The notes under the pieces are model-generated. The model searched no databases. It was given only the letters and a program-made list of their open reading frames with translations, and had not been told where the DNA came from. Positions 1 to 11,152 of a stretch of 64,000 bases of DNA are shown here, piece after piece (within the stretch, counting starts at the first letter, position 1; every line of letters starts with the position of its first letter). The translations under genes were made by a program, and so were the position numbers. This stretch comes from Fonsecaea monophora (taxonomy: Eukaryota; Ascomycota; Eurotiomycetes; Chaetothyriales; Herpotrichiellaceae). Where the stretch lies: positions 1-64,000 of the forward strand of contig NW_019173999.1 of assembly GCF_001642475.1 (NCBI RefSeq), written 5' to 3'.

Positions 1-550
1 TCCTGGGGACCGTCTGACTATATACCTTCGAGTAATTTACAGGGCCCTACCGGCGCTAGTCCGAAGGCCTTCGGCCGAGGACTAGCGTGACGGTCATTAC
101 ACGTCCTTGGCATTCCTGCCAGTCACACATTTCAGCCTGAGGAACGGATTAAAAGTGCCTATGCATAGCAGGGCCAGGGGTCCGCACGTGAGTTCAGGCT
201 GCGCAAGGGTATATTGCACACACTCTGAACTAGGAAAGTACACTGCTACTTCACAAGAAGCGCACTGTTTAAACTTTAGCGCTCAAATTCCTTGCTCACT
301 GTTGGCATGTTTGCTTCTTCGGAAAGCCGCCTTGCTTACAACCACTTTATAGCCTACGTTGTACTTGGTACTTCTTACGCTACATGTTCCTCCTTCTGCT
401 TCCGGTACTGGCGCTGCCTACCTCACGGTCACCTCCTTTCTTACGCGAACGCATCTCCTCCCTACCAATACTCTATATCGTTCTCGTATTCTTCCGTCGA
501 TAAACAGCGCAGATTTCCTCGGTATGACCATAAGCAAAGTGGTTTAAGCT
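1..550. other. Intergenic, upstream of kinase relic
   Basis: No convincing gene is visible. Open frames here are short, lack homology I recognise and overlap each other. The stretch contains a strong inverted repeat near the left edge (listed separately) and pyrimidine-rich sequence before the first kinase codon, so it probably includes the old promoter of the kinase-like gene. Confidence 0.5.
54..87. repeat. Perfect 9-bp inverted repeat (hairpin)
   Basis: The arms CGCTAGTCC (54-62) and GGACTAGCG (79-87) are perfect reverse complements. They enclose a second small hairpin formed by GGCC, TTC and GGCC. The whole 34-bp element could fold as a cruciform or RNA hairpin. Its function is not known. 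It could be a terminator-like structure or one end of a small transposon, but no partner copy is recognised in the window. Confidence 0.6.
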
Positions 551-1299
551 ATGATGGAAACAAAGAACATCGAATACCGCGACATCATTCCTGGAGAGTT
601 AGATTGCCTTGGTTTTGGAGTGTCTGGGTATGTTTTTGCGGTCGATGATGATACTGTGGTAAAGGTAGCCCTTGAGTCAGGCAATGAGTATATGGACGAC
701 GAATTGCTTGAGAGTCTCTCGATTGAGCGGAAGATTCTTCAGCGACTTGGGAAGCATGACCGAATATGCCAGCTAAAATATCAATTAACCGTGGGTTAGT
801 TCTTGAAAGGCAGGTACAGACATTAAGGGACCGACTGAGCAATCTTCGAAAACACAACAAGCTACCTTCTACAGCGGAGGCATTCAGATGGTCAATCCAG
901 GCAGCAGAGGGATTGGCTTATTTGCAAGAAAATAGCGTTATCCACTACGATACGTGCTCTCTCAATCTCCTTCTAGATAAGGAAGATAATCTCAAATTCT
1001 GCGATTTCGGCGGATCGTCAATCGACGGCTCCATACCTCGAGCAGAGCCTGAGACGGAGTTTCAACGGCCTGGCAAAGATATCGATATGCCAGATGCACA
1101 AGATGATCTGTTTAACCTTGGCAGTATCATATTTGAGATCTGGACAGGCAGAGCGCCTTCTTGGAAAGAGACCCCGGTGCACGACCAACAACAGTTTCCA
1201 GATTTGACGGGTGTTCTGCCTGCTACTATTATCATGAAGTGCTGGCATGGCCACTATCAATCAGCTACGGAAATTATCGAGGCACTAGAGGCACTCTAA
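551..1299 (+). pseudogene. Protein-kinase-like gene broken by a frameshift
   Basis: This encodes a small eukaryotic-type protein kinase fold of a kind expanded in filamentous fungi. The first segment (551 to about 780) gives the N-lobe: a glycine-rich stretch with LGFGVSGYVF and the VVKVAL strand holding the likely ATP-binding lysine. The second segment (from about 766 to 1299) is in another frame. It starts near GLVLERQ and carries the catalytic loop HYDTCSLN (Asp and Asn kept, HRD arginine replaced), the metal-binding DFG and a C-lobe ending in EALEAL. The frames join only by losing one base or gaining two near 770-785; no intron can be drawn there. The key residues survive, so this is either a recent pseudogene or a sequencing error in a working gene. 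Substrate unknown. Confidence 0.7.
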
Positions 1300-2340
1300 G
1301 AAGAGAAAAATACGTGCACCAGTACGCCTAAGGCGGTAGGTGGTCTCACCCATCTGGTACTGTATATTCTAGCACGCAAGAATCAGATTGTCTTGTTCTC
1401 GTCTGCTAGTACCATGACTACTAGGCTAAATAATGAGTAACTGCCGCTGTTCAAGTATGAATGGATTGACCAATGACCTCAGCGAAGATGTTCTGCCTAT
1501 GTTTTCTTTGCCAAGAAATTTCTAAAGTCGTATCTTTGGCTTTTCTTCACAAGAGGAGAGTCTCAGCAATCAGATCTCTCCCAACACGACGAAGCAATGG
1601 ACATTCCTCGTGTACTCCTTGAAACCAAGGAAGGACACAGCTTTTGCTAGCAGGACGGCTACGACAGGATTGCTACGGGGGATCTCAAAGCCTTACTCCA
1701 ATTCACTCAGGCAACACAGATTTCTCTACAAGCGAATCCCAGGCAGACCCCGAAGGTTTCGGCCGACGTGCGACCCCAGCACAGCCACAGCTTGCTTCCC
1801 CTCGCATCCGTTCACCAACATCGTCACTGGCCAAATCAATAGAGTTGGTGCCTGAGGACCCTAGGACGCTTTAAGGCCTGATTGTGCCAACTGCTCCGGA
1901 CCATGTGGCGGTGCCTGACACCTTGGACCGACCTAGAACGAAAAACATCTCATCCGCGCATAAGGCGCTTGACCACATGCAGATGATTCTGCGGGAGCAC
2001 AGGGATCTCGAACCGGGAAAAATGCGTGTGCCTAATCTATTCGATCATTGAAGAGCATGTGTATCCCTCTTTCCCTGCCTTGACTTCGGTCATGGTAGAG
2101 ATTAATGTCATGTGTTTATCTACTCCTATCTGCTGACTGATTTTCGATACTGTATTCCTACATATCACATAAGGATTGTACATAATCCGGGCGTCCTAGA
2201 ATCGCAGAAAAGCCATATCACACCACTTGGAGCTGCGGCTGGACTACGGCTACTGTTTGTTACTTGTCCATCTCACGCATTGACCTCTTCTCCACGTTAT
2301 TCTCAATTCTGTACAATTCTGTTGTTTCTGGCAAACCAAG
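1300..2340. other. Intergenic with a decayed coding patch
   Basis: No intact gene is seen in this kilobase. The only coding-looking part is the patch at about 1597-2051, listed separately. The last 250 bases before 2341 are probably the promoter and 5' leader of the downstream gene. Confidence 0.5.
1597..2051 (+). pseudogene. Possible decayed hypothetical gene
   Basis: An ATG at 1597 opens a frame (MDIPRVLLETKEGHSF) that soon meets a stop. Another frame then reads on from about 1644 to 1871 and, after a TAA at 1872-1874, continues in the same frame to a TGA at about 2049-2051. It passes through a protein-like stretch (AHKALDHMQMILREH and DLEPGKMRVPNLFDH). The two breaks suggest a degenerating gene. 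A spliced gene with introns I could not place is also possible. I do not recognise a family. Confidence 0.25.
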
Positions 2341-3888
2341 ATGTCTCCATTGGAGAAAAGAAGCCTGCAGAACACCCTCGTCGTGGACTCATCGACACCA
2401 ACCGATCTGCCGCCCTCATACGAACACACAGTCCTGCCTAGCACTAACCCTTGGACCGACAGCCCGTCATCACAGAATCAAGTGCCTCAACGGACTTCGA
2501 CACCTCTCTCCGTCCCCTCACAAAACCCGCTCGTGGCCCTGTCCCGGCTAAAGACAGTGTCGTTCGCAAAATACCGGGTCCGCGACTCCAAGCTCTCCGA
2601 GGACCAGACCGTCACCACGACCACCAACCCGGAACTGACATCCAGCTCGACGTCGTCATCGACCTCACAACAGCAGCAAAGGACACTCCTCAAGTTCATC
2701 CGCGAGCAGGCAAGTCTGCCGCCGAAGCCCATCATCGTGATCCGAGGGACGCACGGGAATGGCAGTACCGTGGTGGATTTCGATCTAAAGCTGAACCTGA
2801 CGACCATGTTGGACTTGGACTGGGGAGGAACCGAGAGCGGCGGGGGCCGGGTCAAAGTTAAGCGTTACCAGCATGGCTCGTCGAATGGGTCGCCAAAGCA
2901 GATGACAAGGGAGGAGATGAACATGTCTCCCTTGGAACTGTGGACGAAGAGGTTTTGTGAGGACAAGGCTGAGAACCGAAGGTGAGTCTGCCAGCTGGTT
3001 GGATCGGCGTCGATTCCTCATACTGCCTCATGCCCAAGCCCGTGTCGGATTGTGTTCTGCTCAGACCTCCAATATCTGCCTTACTACACCCTCCACTCCT
3101 CGACACATTGTGTTACTGCTTGTCTCCTTTTCAGCTTTATCAGGCTCCTCTTCCACCCCAGTAATCAGCAACCAAGGTCCACCGCATATATCCTTGATTT
3201 TCCAGTGTCTTTATCTCTCGTAACGAATAACTAACCACATATCTCGCCATCTAGCTTCGCGCTGCACCGCTCGACACCGAACCTCCCCATCGCTTTGCTC
3301 GAGGGCTACGCCCGGAATCTCCTAGCCACAGTCAAGTACCGGGGCAAATTACACGTCGAGTTCCCAATCCAGTACTCGGACGTGGTGATCCAGCGCAAAT
3401 CGAGCAACTGGTTCACTAATATGCTCCGGCTGTATCCGACCAAGAAGTACGAGGTCGTCGAGGTGGAGTGGCCCGTCATCGGCACAGTTGCGGACGACCA
3501 CGGCGGCGGCCAAGGAGACTCGGGTGAAACAGCTGCAGCAAGAGGGTTGAACGCTCCGTCATCGTCGCCACCACCGTCCTCTAGACCAGCATATCAGCGC
3601 ACAGGGACCGGAGCTGGCACGACTGCCGCAGAACCAACCTCTTCAGCATCCTCCACCTCATCCTCTTCCTCCTCCCACCCAACCGGCAGCGGACCCGGAG
3701 AAGGCAGCGACCGGACGGGCCTCCCGTCGCTCATCGCGCAGGAATGGTGGCGGGAGTGGCAGTTCGCGATCCGGAACGCCGTGCTGTCGGGCCGCAAGGG
3801 CTGGGTCACGGTGGAGGACTGGATGGAGGCCAAGATGGGGATGAGGGAGAAGGAGAGGGCGAGGGAGTGGGGAGTTGATCACGAATGA
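2341..3888 (+). CDS. Conserved fungal hypothetical protein
   Basis: Two exons (2341-2981 and 3255-3888) join at a GTGAGT donor and a CTAG acceptor across a 273-nt intron, giving 424 residues in frame. The N-terminal half has a Pro/Ser/Thr-rich leader starting MSPLEKRSLQ and containing PPSYEH, then a Ser/Thr run. The central block around IIVIRGTHGNGSTVVDFDLK and the second-exon start (HRSTPNLPIALLEGYARNLL, then FPIQYSDVVIQRKSS) look structured. A low-complexity Ser/Thr/Pro insert follows. The C-terminus has QEWWREWQFAIRNAVLSGRK and VTVEDWMEAKMG. It resembles an uncharacterised Pezizomycotina family; I can give no function. The intron is much longer than others in this window. Confidence 0.75.
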
Positions 3889-5289
3889 TGGCCATACCCT
3901 CTCTCTTCTCCATTCAGCCTTTACCCCTTTAGTTATTCTTGCGCATTCTAATTTTTTTTGTTACCTCAAGGACGAAATACCAAGCCGGATGGATGAATGT
4001 GACGGACATGACGGATACGGCCCAAAAATATCACCCTATCTATATCTATGTGCAACCACAAACCACAAAAATACCTACCCGGAGGAGGACAATGAACCGA
4101 AACCCCGGGGTTTAACAGGTTGATGGAATTTCCCCCCTTTCTTTCTATACCCCCATGAGCGAGCACGCAAGCAAGCAAGCAAGCGAGTTCTCTCTTTCCG
4201 CATCACCCCCTTGGTCTATCTTGGTTTTCATTTCTATGTTCCCACATGTGTATTGGTTCAATACTTGGATTGAGAGGATATATGTATGTATGGTACACAC
4301 ACACACATGGTTACGGAGATTTGCATATATTCTATAGGGAGATATATGTGACAAATGGACAGATGTATGGATGAATCAATGAATTGATGAATGAATATAT
4401 CGATGAATGACCGAGACTCCTCCATTTCCCACAGCACGATTGACTTGATATCTCGACCAGTAGCTAGCCAAGTACGTAACTGATTGACCGAATGGTACGA
4501 TACTTGGCCTCTCGCTATCCCGCGCAAAAAGGCTGAGGTAACCACGAGTCCACGACCCAATAGAGATACAGTGATCGTTGAATGGGGGAATATGATATGC
4601 CGCCCGTTTGTGCTTTGGTCGACTCAACAACGTTTGCGTGTTGTGGCTATTCTTCGTGGTAAGGGTGGCGGAAATGGTAGGCCTTGATACGCAATGGAAT
4701 GGTATGTTTTTCCTCTGCTATGAAGCTTTGGGGTTATTGACACCAGCTATTTCTTCTTGCTCTGCTATTGCTCTAGCCCTTGCCAACGCTCACGCTCACG
4801 CTCCCGCCATCCTCGTGTTCTGCTCGCTCCAGCTCCAGTTCTCGTTCCAGTTCCAGCCCCAGTTGTGTTTCCAGCGCCAGCTATTCTTTCCGATATGCCC
4901 TCGCCTCCAATATCTGGGGCCACAGCTCCTCACATATCGCCGCCGATACCTAGGGTACGTCGATCCATCTCCGTCTCCTCACAAGCCACCAGCGCAATTC
5001 GTAGACAAAGCGGAGAGTTCCCAAGGTGGTCAGGACATGTTTTGCAGCGGAATGATTTGTTACATGGATGATGATGATGATGATGATGGCAAACATGGCT
5101 CGTTTGTTTTTGTTTTTTTTCCTGGTGGCGGTACATTTGTCTTCCCAACTGACCAGGCAGCCAAGCATTCAAACGATGAACCAACCAACCAACAAGCCGA
5201 ATCATCAAGAATCCTGGGTAATGAGTAACGGGTATCCTGCTGGTGTTTGATGTTTCTTGTCATGCTCGTTGCTTAGTTCTTGTTGTTGT
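3889..5289. other. Long intergenic region with simple repeats
   Basis: No supported gene lies in these 1.4 kb. It holds several short tandem tracts: a GCAA run near 4167-4184, CA and TATG tracts near 4280-4310, ATGA/GAAT-like repeats around 4365-4410, and a run of about seven GAT triplets near 5066-5088. It is the shared 3' region of two converging genes. Confidence 0.6.
5066..5088. repeat. GAT trinucleotide microsatellite
   Basis: About seven copies of GAT lie in tandem in the intergenic region 3' of the RING-like gene. It is a likely length-variable locus and has no evident coding role. Confidence 0.8.
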
Positions 5290-6720
5290 TTACACGATAG
5301 GAAGCTCTGGCAAGGACTCGTCCGAGTCGTTCTGCTCGTCGTCCGCGTCCGCAGCAGCAGCAGCAGGGGGCGGCGTGCCGTCGTCGTTGTCACTGCCACC
5401 ACATTCCAGTGGCGGGCGGGTGGAAAATCCGAAAGCCAGGGCGATTCTCTTGTACCATTCATCGTCCGACGGGTAGTCGGGGTCCCTCGGCGGTTTGCCC
5501 AGCATCTTCGCCAGCCAGAGCCGGCTGGAAGCATCCATTTCAAGCGCGTCGGTCACATCATCCGGTCCGAAGCTCTCCACCACGGTCTTGAGACCTCCTC
5601 TCGCCTTGGTCATCGCGTTGAACTCTTCTGCGGTCATGGTCTTTGTGACTCCTCCAAGTCCTTCCGTCTGGACTATCAAACAACAGGCGTCGAGGCACAG
5701 GATCGGCGACATTCGGTACTGATTGTTTCCATGGTCAAGTATCATCCAAGCCATGTTGAAGGTGTTTTTGGGCTTCTCCGCCTCTCCTTCGACAGGGCGG
5801 GGATAGATGACTGGAGCGACTGGAGCCGGAAGACCAGAGTCGGGAGCCGGAGTCGCGCCAAAGCTCTGGGCAATGTCTGCTGCGACGACTCTGCTGAACC
5901 ACCTCGTCCCCTCCAAAGCCGTCTGGGGCAGTTCTTCGCACTTGTTGAACATGTATTTCTCTCGGTTGAGCAGCACGAGCTTTCTGGCCTCCTCGCTCTC
6001 CATGATGATGAGTGGCTTTTTTCTCTTGACGCAAAAGTCTCTGGCGTATGCGGTGCCGAAAAGGGTGCATCTCAACCAGCCCGCGTCGACGACCCGTTGG
6101 GCGTCTGGCCCGCCTTGATCCGCTTTGAAATCGGCGCCAGTTACAGAGTATCGGTGGTAAAACTCCTCGGCACACATGGGGCATCGCAGCGAATGGCCAC
6201 GGACGGTACCGAGCTGTTGTTGAATCCAGTCCAGAAGGCAGGTCACCGGCCAGCTGTTCCTACAACTGTTGTTTCTGCCAACATGGGTGAGGACCTCGAC
6301 GTTTGGTCCCACGGGCCCACGACACCAGATGCAAGTTTCGTGGTCTCGGGGACCGCGCCCGCGCCCTCGTTCCCAGCCAGACTGGTACAAAGCAAGAAGA
6401 CGAACAAGGTTGTTCCGGTCGCCTAAGTCTACGGTAGGGTGTATTGTTTCTGGGTCCAGTTCCAGGCAAAAGGCAGTGGAATTCACGATCCCGTCGTCGT
6501 CCTCTTTGGCCGGCGTGGCTGGTGGCTCAGACTCAGTCGTGCTTGAATTTCCATCGTCAGCCTGGGTCTGGGATTCGGAATCTGGTGCTGCAGACAATGA
6601 CAAGGTGTTGAGAGACTTGGTACCGTCGCTAGCCTGGGATGTTGCCAGCGACTCCTCCTTGGGAACGCCTTGTGCGTCGGCCATGGTTGTGAATGGGCTG
6701 TCAGGATCTTCACTCGCCAT
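5290..6720 (-). CDS. RING-like zinc-finger protein
   Basis: This is a single exon of 476 residues. I chose the ATG at 6720 (MASEDPDSP) because it follows a pyrimidine-rich leader. The first 80 residues are Ser/Thr/acid-rich and look disordered. A RING-like cysteine/histidine array follows: CIWC at 130-133, H146, C153, C161 and CPMC at 180-183, with a tryptophan (DWIQ) before the last pair, as in E3 ubiquitin ligases. The spacing is not a textbook RING, so ubiquitin transfer is inferred. The middle contains SPILCLDACCLIV. The tail is Ala- and acid-rich (DDEQNDSDESLPELPIV). A long antisense frame crosses this gene but is a codon shadow. Confidence 0.8.
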   Translation of the reverse strand: MASEDPDSPFTTMADAQGVPKEESLATSQASDGTKSLNTLSLSAAPDSESQTQADDGNSSTTESEPPATPAKEDDDGIVNSTAFCLELDPETIHPTVDLGDRNNLVRLLALYQSGWERGRGRGPRDHETCIWCRGPVGPNVEVLTHVGRNNSCRNSWPVTCLLDWIQQQLGTVRGHSLRCPMCAEEFYHRYSVTGADFKADQGGPDAQRVVDAGWLRCTLFGTAYARDFCVKRKKPLIIMESEEARKLVLLNREKYMFNKCEELPQTALEGTRWFSRVVAADIAQSFGATPAPDSGLPAPVAPVIYPRPVEGEAEKPKNTFNMAWMILDHGNNQYRMSPILCLDACCLIVQTEGLGGVTKTMTAEEFNAMTKARGGLKTVVESFGPDDVTDALEMDASSRLWLAKMLGKPPRDPDYPSDDEWYKRIALAFGFSTRPPLECGGSDNDDGTPPPAAAAADADDEQNDSDESLPELPIV

Positions 6721-7425
6721 GAGAGTGAGAAGAAAAGAAAGAAAAGAATGAATGAAAGATCTGGGGCGCGGTTTTGGTTTGCTGTTCAGTCCTGAAGAAT
6801 CCCCAGCCGCGCCGTGGTTGAGGCTAAAGAGGGGCACAGCCGCGCATACAAATTCAAGGCCGGACACTTGCAATACAAGTCAGGCGCGCGGAACCTCTTC
6901 AAGCCCTGCAATTTGGTTGGCTCACAGCCCTGGAAACATGACAAGTCTGGTTTGGTTCGTTTTTCTTGTTTGGATACTAGAATTCTCTGTGTTTGTCGTT
7001 TGTGGCCAAGAGAAACCACGACGCAACCATGGTGCTGGGTCCGCGGCCCAGGACAACAAGGCAAATGCTATACTTCCACGATCATGATGTGAGGTGGGTA
7101 TCACGTCCCTCCATAAACGAATGCTTCTTTCTCTCCCCTTGCTTATCTGGGGAAACGCCGCTGTCCCATGGTCTTATCAAAAGACATGGCAGAGCCAGAC
7201 CTCTGAAATTACTGCGTCGAGATTAGGGAATGCCGTCCCAAACCAAGCCCAAACTCCAACCTGAAATGCGAATTAAGACCAGACTCCGACTGTCCCATCA
7301 TCCATCTAGGACATGAGACAGTGAGCAAGCGACCATCATGTGAGAGTGTTGTCCTGTCCCGTGCAATGGGCAGCAGACCGAGAGCTGACCTGTTTCTTCA
7401 AAGTGCTTTCTTGTCGACCTTTGCT
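6721..7425. other. Intergenic, no gene seen
   Basis: This lies between the 5' end of the RING-like gene and the 3' end of the DUF1774 gene, both on the minus strand. The part next to 6720 is rich in A/G on the plus strand (pyrimidine-rich on the gene strand), as in many fungal 5' leaders. No coding or RNA feature is supported. Confidence 0.5.
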
Positions 7426-8472
7426 TTATTGATCGTCCAGAAGAGGTGCCCGTTCTCGGTCCTCACTGACAATCACACCTTCATGTCGAGCGCTTCGATC
7501 CGCTCCAAAGATTTTGGGAGCGCCCACTGCCAGGGACAGGACGAACAGGATGCCAGCGATGATAAAGGCAAAGATCCACTGGAAAGCTACGACCTTGGTC
7601 GCAAGTTGGCCCAGGGCCAGTGCTGTTCATGTCAAGTTAGCAAGAAGTATCCAAAAGACAGCACGGTGCAGCTCACATAAGGCGAGTATTGTCAACTCAA
7701 ACCCCATGGTATAGTCCTTGAAGACTGCAAGGAAGAAGGCACCCAGCATGAGAATGCCCCAAATAAAGATGTTGGCGACAATCCGTGCAGGCAACCTGGT
7801 AGCGCCGGGAACCATTACCGCACCATTCCAGAAGATTGCGACATAGTTCCAGGCTAATGGAGCGGATACGATGGGGATGTGAATGATCAACGGGGTGGTG
7901 GGATGGCCAAAGTAAAGCGCTGTCAAGTTGAACAGGTTCACGATGAGGAGGAGTTCGCCCTGCCAGAAATACGACCGAACCCAAAGCAGGATGAAGCCAA
8001 AGGACAAAAGATTGTGCTGTCCGATCATGTTAATAAAGCTGTGTCCACTCCAGTGTTTCAAAGCCGTACCAGGATGAAATGCGAGCCCACATTGGCAGCA
8101 TGAGTCACGTAGCTCTTCTCTGCACTCCAAAGGAATCGTACATAGTGCGCCTGCAATATGAGGACAACGACCCAATAGATGCTTGTTAGCACCGAGTTGA
8201 CGCTGAACCCTGTCGGATGGCGATTGTTCTGCCCCCAAATTGTGTGACAATGTCTGTGATGTTTGCAGTCGGCAGGACGCTCAAAGGTATAGACTGCCCC
8301 GAATATGACGAGCAAGAGCCAGCTGACTATCGTGAGGACCTTGTAGGCAATGAGATTCCTTTGGGTGAACTCTTCGCGCTTTGCGAAAGGATTGTCTACA
8401 AGCATGTGTTAGCAGAAATGGTCGAAAGAAAGTTCGCAGGTTGAGCAGTTCCATACAGTCTGTGAGAGCCAT
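7426..8472 (-). CDS. DUF1774 multi-pass membrane protein
   Basis: Four exons on the minus strand (8472-8457, 8395-8070, 8016-7677, 7622-7426) give 292 residues. The first exon is only 16 nt: MALTD plus one base, joined by a 61-nt intron to NPFAKRE, the conserved start of this family. The two other introns are 53 and 54 nt. The protein has KHHRHCHTIWGQN near the first membrane segment, then several hydrophobic spans (VVVLILQAHYVRFLW, LLSFGFILLWVRS, LLIVNLFNLTALYF, FIWGILMLGAFFLAVF, WIFAFIIAGILFVLSLAV) and a short polar tail. DUF1774 proteins are fungal membrane proteins without a proven role; some databases label them ATP-synthase-like, which I would not trust. The family match is strong and the function is open. 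Confidence 0.88.
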
Positions 8473-9124
8473 CTCGAGTACCTATGGCCAAGTGGGAAGA
8501 TTTGAATGCTTTTCTTTCTGCCAGCAGCTGTCTCCAGAAAGCAACCAGGCACAGCGATTGTTTACAGAAAAGGGATTGAGAAAATAAGGGATAGTATTGC
8601 AAAGGAAGATGAACTTGAGCAGGCAGGGTCAATCCAACAGCAACGGCGGTAATACCCGGGCCCTGCTTCTCCAGGCTGTCCTCGTGATCGACCTGGGCAC
8701 GCCGGGGTCTTCTTAGCAGTGCAACGATGGTTTGAAGCAGGGAGAACAAGAAGTCGAATAGGGGATTGATTTGCATGCAGGAAAACGACTCCAGCCATTC
8801 ATCCGTCGTTGAGCTCAAACAAGAATCGTGGGGAAATGACGTCAAGAAAATAGGCCGCCACCACCGCCCCTTGGTGCCCTCACGTGCTAGCCAAATCCCC
8901 TCGTGCATTCCCCATGGTAACACTTTCACATGCGTTGTACATTGGGCGGACATGCTGCGGCAGGTAACAAAGACAAAATCATTAGACTACGCCTTGTTGT
9001 TTAGACACAAGCAGACACAGATTAGGCCGCAAGGCTGGGAGAAGCATGATGCAAGGTCTCACATTATTCAGATATTGGCTACCAGCAAATAGTGGGTATA
9101 TGTGTCTGACAGATCACCGCGTGC
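8473..9124. other. Intergenic, no gene seen
   Basis: This lies between the start of the DUF1774 gene and the end of the aminopeptidase gene, both on the minus strand. A frame open upstream of the DUF1774 start (8473-8953) has no recognisable content. It probably holds the DUF1774 promoter and the aminopeptidase 3' end. Confidence 0.5.
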
Positions 9125-10352
9125 TCAGAACTTGGCCATAGCGGCCTCATATGCAAACCCGAGCGTCATCTTCGCATGTTGAAGCATGTGGTCAAAGCTC
9201 AAATACTTGATGAGGTCGTCCGTGGTGTGGATTTTCTTGTCCGAATATTCAAAATCCGACTCGATCACAAACGCCGACGGATAGCCATATTTGCTGGCTG
9301 AAGCATGGTCCGAACAGGCATATCCACATTTGGTCAGTGTGTAGGGGATGTCACAGTAGACGGTGATAATGCCTTCGACGAATTTTGTCAATGCTGGGTC
9401 CACAAAGTCCGTAATGACGCCGACCGATTCAGGTTTGCCATGTGCGAGGGTCTGCTCGATGTACCCTGTCATGTCTTGCTGGATCATGGCCTTGATGTCC
9501 TTGCCTTCTTCAGAGTAGGACTTGAAAATCGCCTGACTCCCAAGGAGGCCTCCTTCCTCGGCCGAATACCAGTGGAACTCGATTGTATTCTCACTAGAAC
9601 CGTTCACGATCTTGTCCGACTGCAACAGGGCCGTCATAGCCTCGAGGATAGTCACCGTCCCACTGCCATCATCATCGGCTCCGGGAGCACGGAGGTAGGG
9701 AAAGAACATATTGACACTGTCCAGATGTGCACCAATTACAATCGTGTGGTTCGTTCGTCCAGGGAATCGAGCAATGATACTTGACTGTCCCCAGGAATGC
9801 GGGAACAAGTTGAGGGAAGCGCTGTAATTGAATGCGCCGGATGCTTCGATGACTTCCTTGATTTGGTCATGCAACCACAAGGCGGCATCAATGCCTGTCT
9901 GGCTCCTGTAATAGCGCGTGTGGAATGATGTGAGACCTTCCAGGTGCTTGCGCATATTGTCCTTGTCCAACGTCTTCGTCAAGGCCTTGACCTCGTCCAT
10001 GTGCTTCGGTTTCGAGGGATAGACGATCGCAGCCGACTGGGATACCTCTGTGTATGGGTATGTGTCTTTTGTTTCGGTGATGTCCATAAACTTGACTCCA
10101 TTCTGTTGCCCTCTGAATTAGCAGTGTTCTATGTGCGGATAAAGCGAATGGTGTAGCACATACTCTCATAAGCTCCCATTTTTCATCCTCTTCAACCCAT
10201 CTCGTTTCTCCTGGACTCAATTCAATCAAAAACAGTTCCTCAGTCGATGACTGGTCATCTTGAGGAATTATTGCATGTTGAGAATGAGTCTCGACTGATC
10301 GTGCGAAAGCGGAAGCGGCTAGCGACGTGACCAGGAGCTGGAGGGACCTCAT
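9125..10352 (-). CDS. LAP1: Leucine aminopeptidase 1 (M28E)
   Basis: Two exons (10352-10164 and 10102-9125, intron 61 nt with donor GTATGT) give 388 residues, the usual length of fungal LAP1. The start is the ATG at 10352 because it begins a signal peptide (MRSLQLLVTSLAASAFA). A propeptide with WVEEDEKWELM precedes the catalytic domain. The two-zinc M28 ligand set is present: the H-L-D of IGAHLDSV, the first Asp of GADDDGSG, the glutamates of SAEEGGLLGS (one catalytic), an Asp in MIQQDMTGY, and the His of CSDHASAS. The enzyme removes N-terminal leucine and other residues from peptides outside the cell. Secretion and zinc dependence are established for the family. Confidence 0.93.
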
Positions 10353-11152
10353 ATTAATCAGTATGTCGAAGGTAAAGGAAAAGAACGTGTGAATCAAGAG
10401 CCCGAGTGGAATTCAACAGGCTATAGGCAGGCTGTGTACTCGGTACTTGGTGTATTCCCTTGAATCGCCCTATGCGGACGCAGGACGGATGTTGAATTGC
10501 ATCTGGGTTGGAGAAGCAGGCACCAGGGACTCGCCATCAGCTTGTTGAGCTTCCCCAGCGCCGCCCCCCCACTTCAGCAGGGCGGCACCCCCTTTAGGTG
10601 ACTTGCCTTAGACTGTGCTCGTATGGTCCTCATGCACAACTTGGATCGCCTACTGAGAGCACTTCAGATCCGCCGTTACCTAGGAATGCATCGCACTTTT
10701 GGCCAAAGCAGATAATACTAAGAGTCATTGTGATACATATGTAGATTCTGTCATTGCTCAGTATAGATCAAGCTTAGTATGATATCCACGCAGCTTCCGT
10801 CCATCGTTGACTCATGTTCAGTCAATCCTACCGGCACGATGTTTAGGGCTTCTTCGTCATTCGTCCGCAGCCGAGGGGCCATGACTCCCACTAATTAAAT
10901 GTGCGAACTTGCGGGTCTCCAACCGCCGGCGGGAGTGCAGGTCATCTCTATCTTAGGGGCAGCTTCGACCGCACATCCTTAACAACTTCATCTTTCGCAT
11001 CCTGTCGATTTACTTCTTCCACAGACCTTTCTTCATCTCCACGATTGTGGTGCGTTTGCTCCGCTGTCGGCTTTTGATTGTTCGTCCTGCTTGTTCATTT
11101 TGCCACTGTCTTGCAGATCTGACGCGGTATTAATCAGTTATCATCAACTGTC
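10353..11152. other. Divergent intergenic region (LAP1 / R3H gene)
   Basis: These 800 bases separate two divergent genes and must carry both promoters. No coding sequence is supported. There is a C-run near 10563-10569 and a pyrimidine-rich stretch just upstream of 11153. Confidence 0.5.

Noticed and set aside
1990..2025. Minus-strand GGTTCGAGATCC resembling a tRNA T-loop
   Set aside because: No acceptor stem; the sequence reads better as part of the decayed coding patch.
5257..6426. 389-codon open frame on the plus strand
   Set aside because: It lies wholly antisense to the RING-like gene and has no domain pattern; it is a codon shadow of a GC-rich coding exon.
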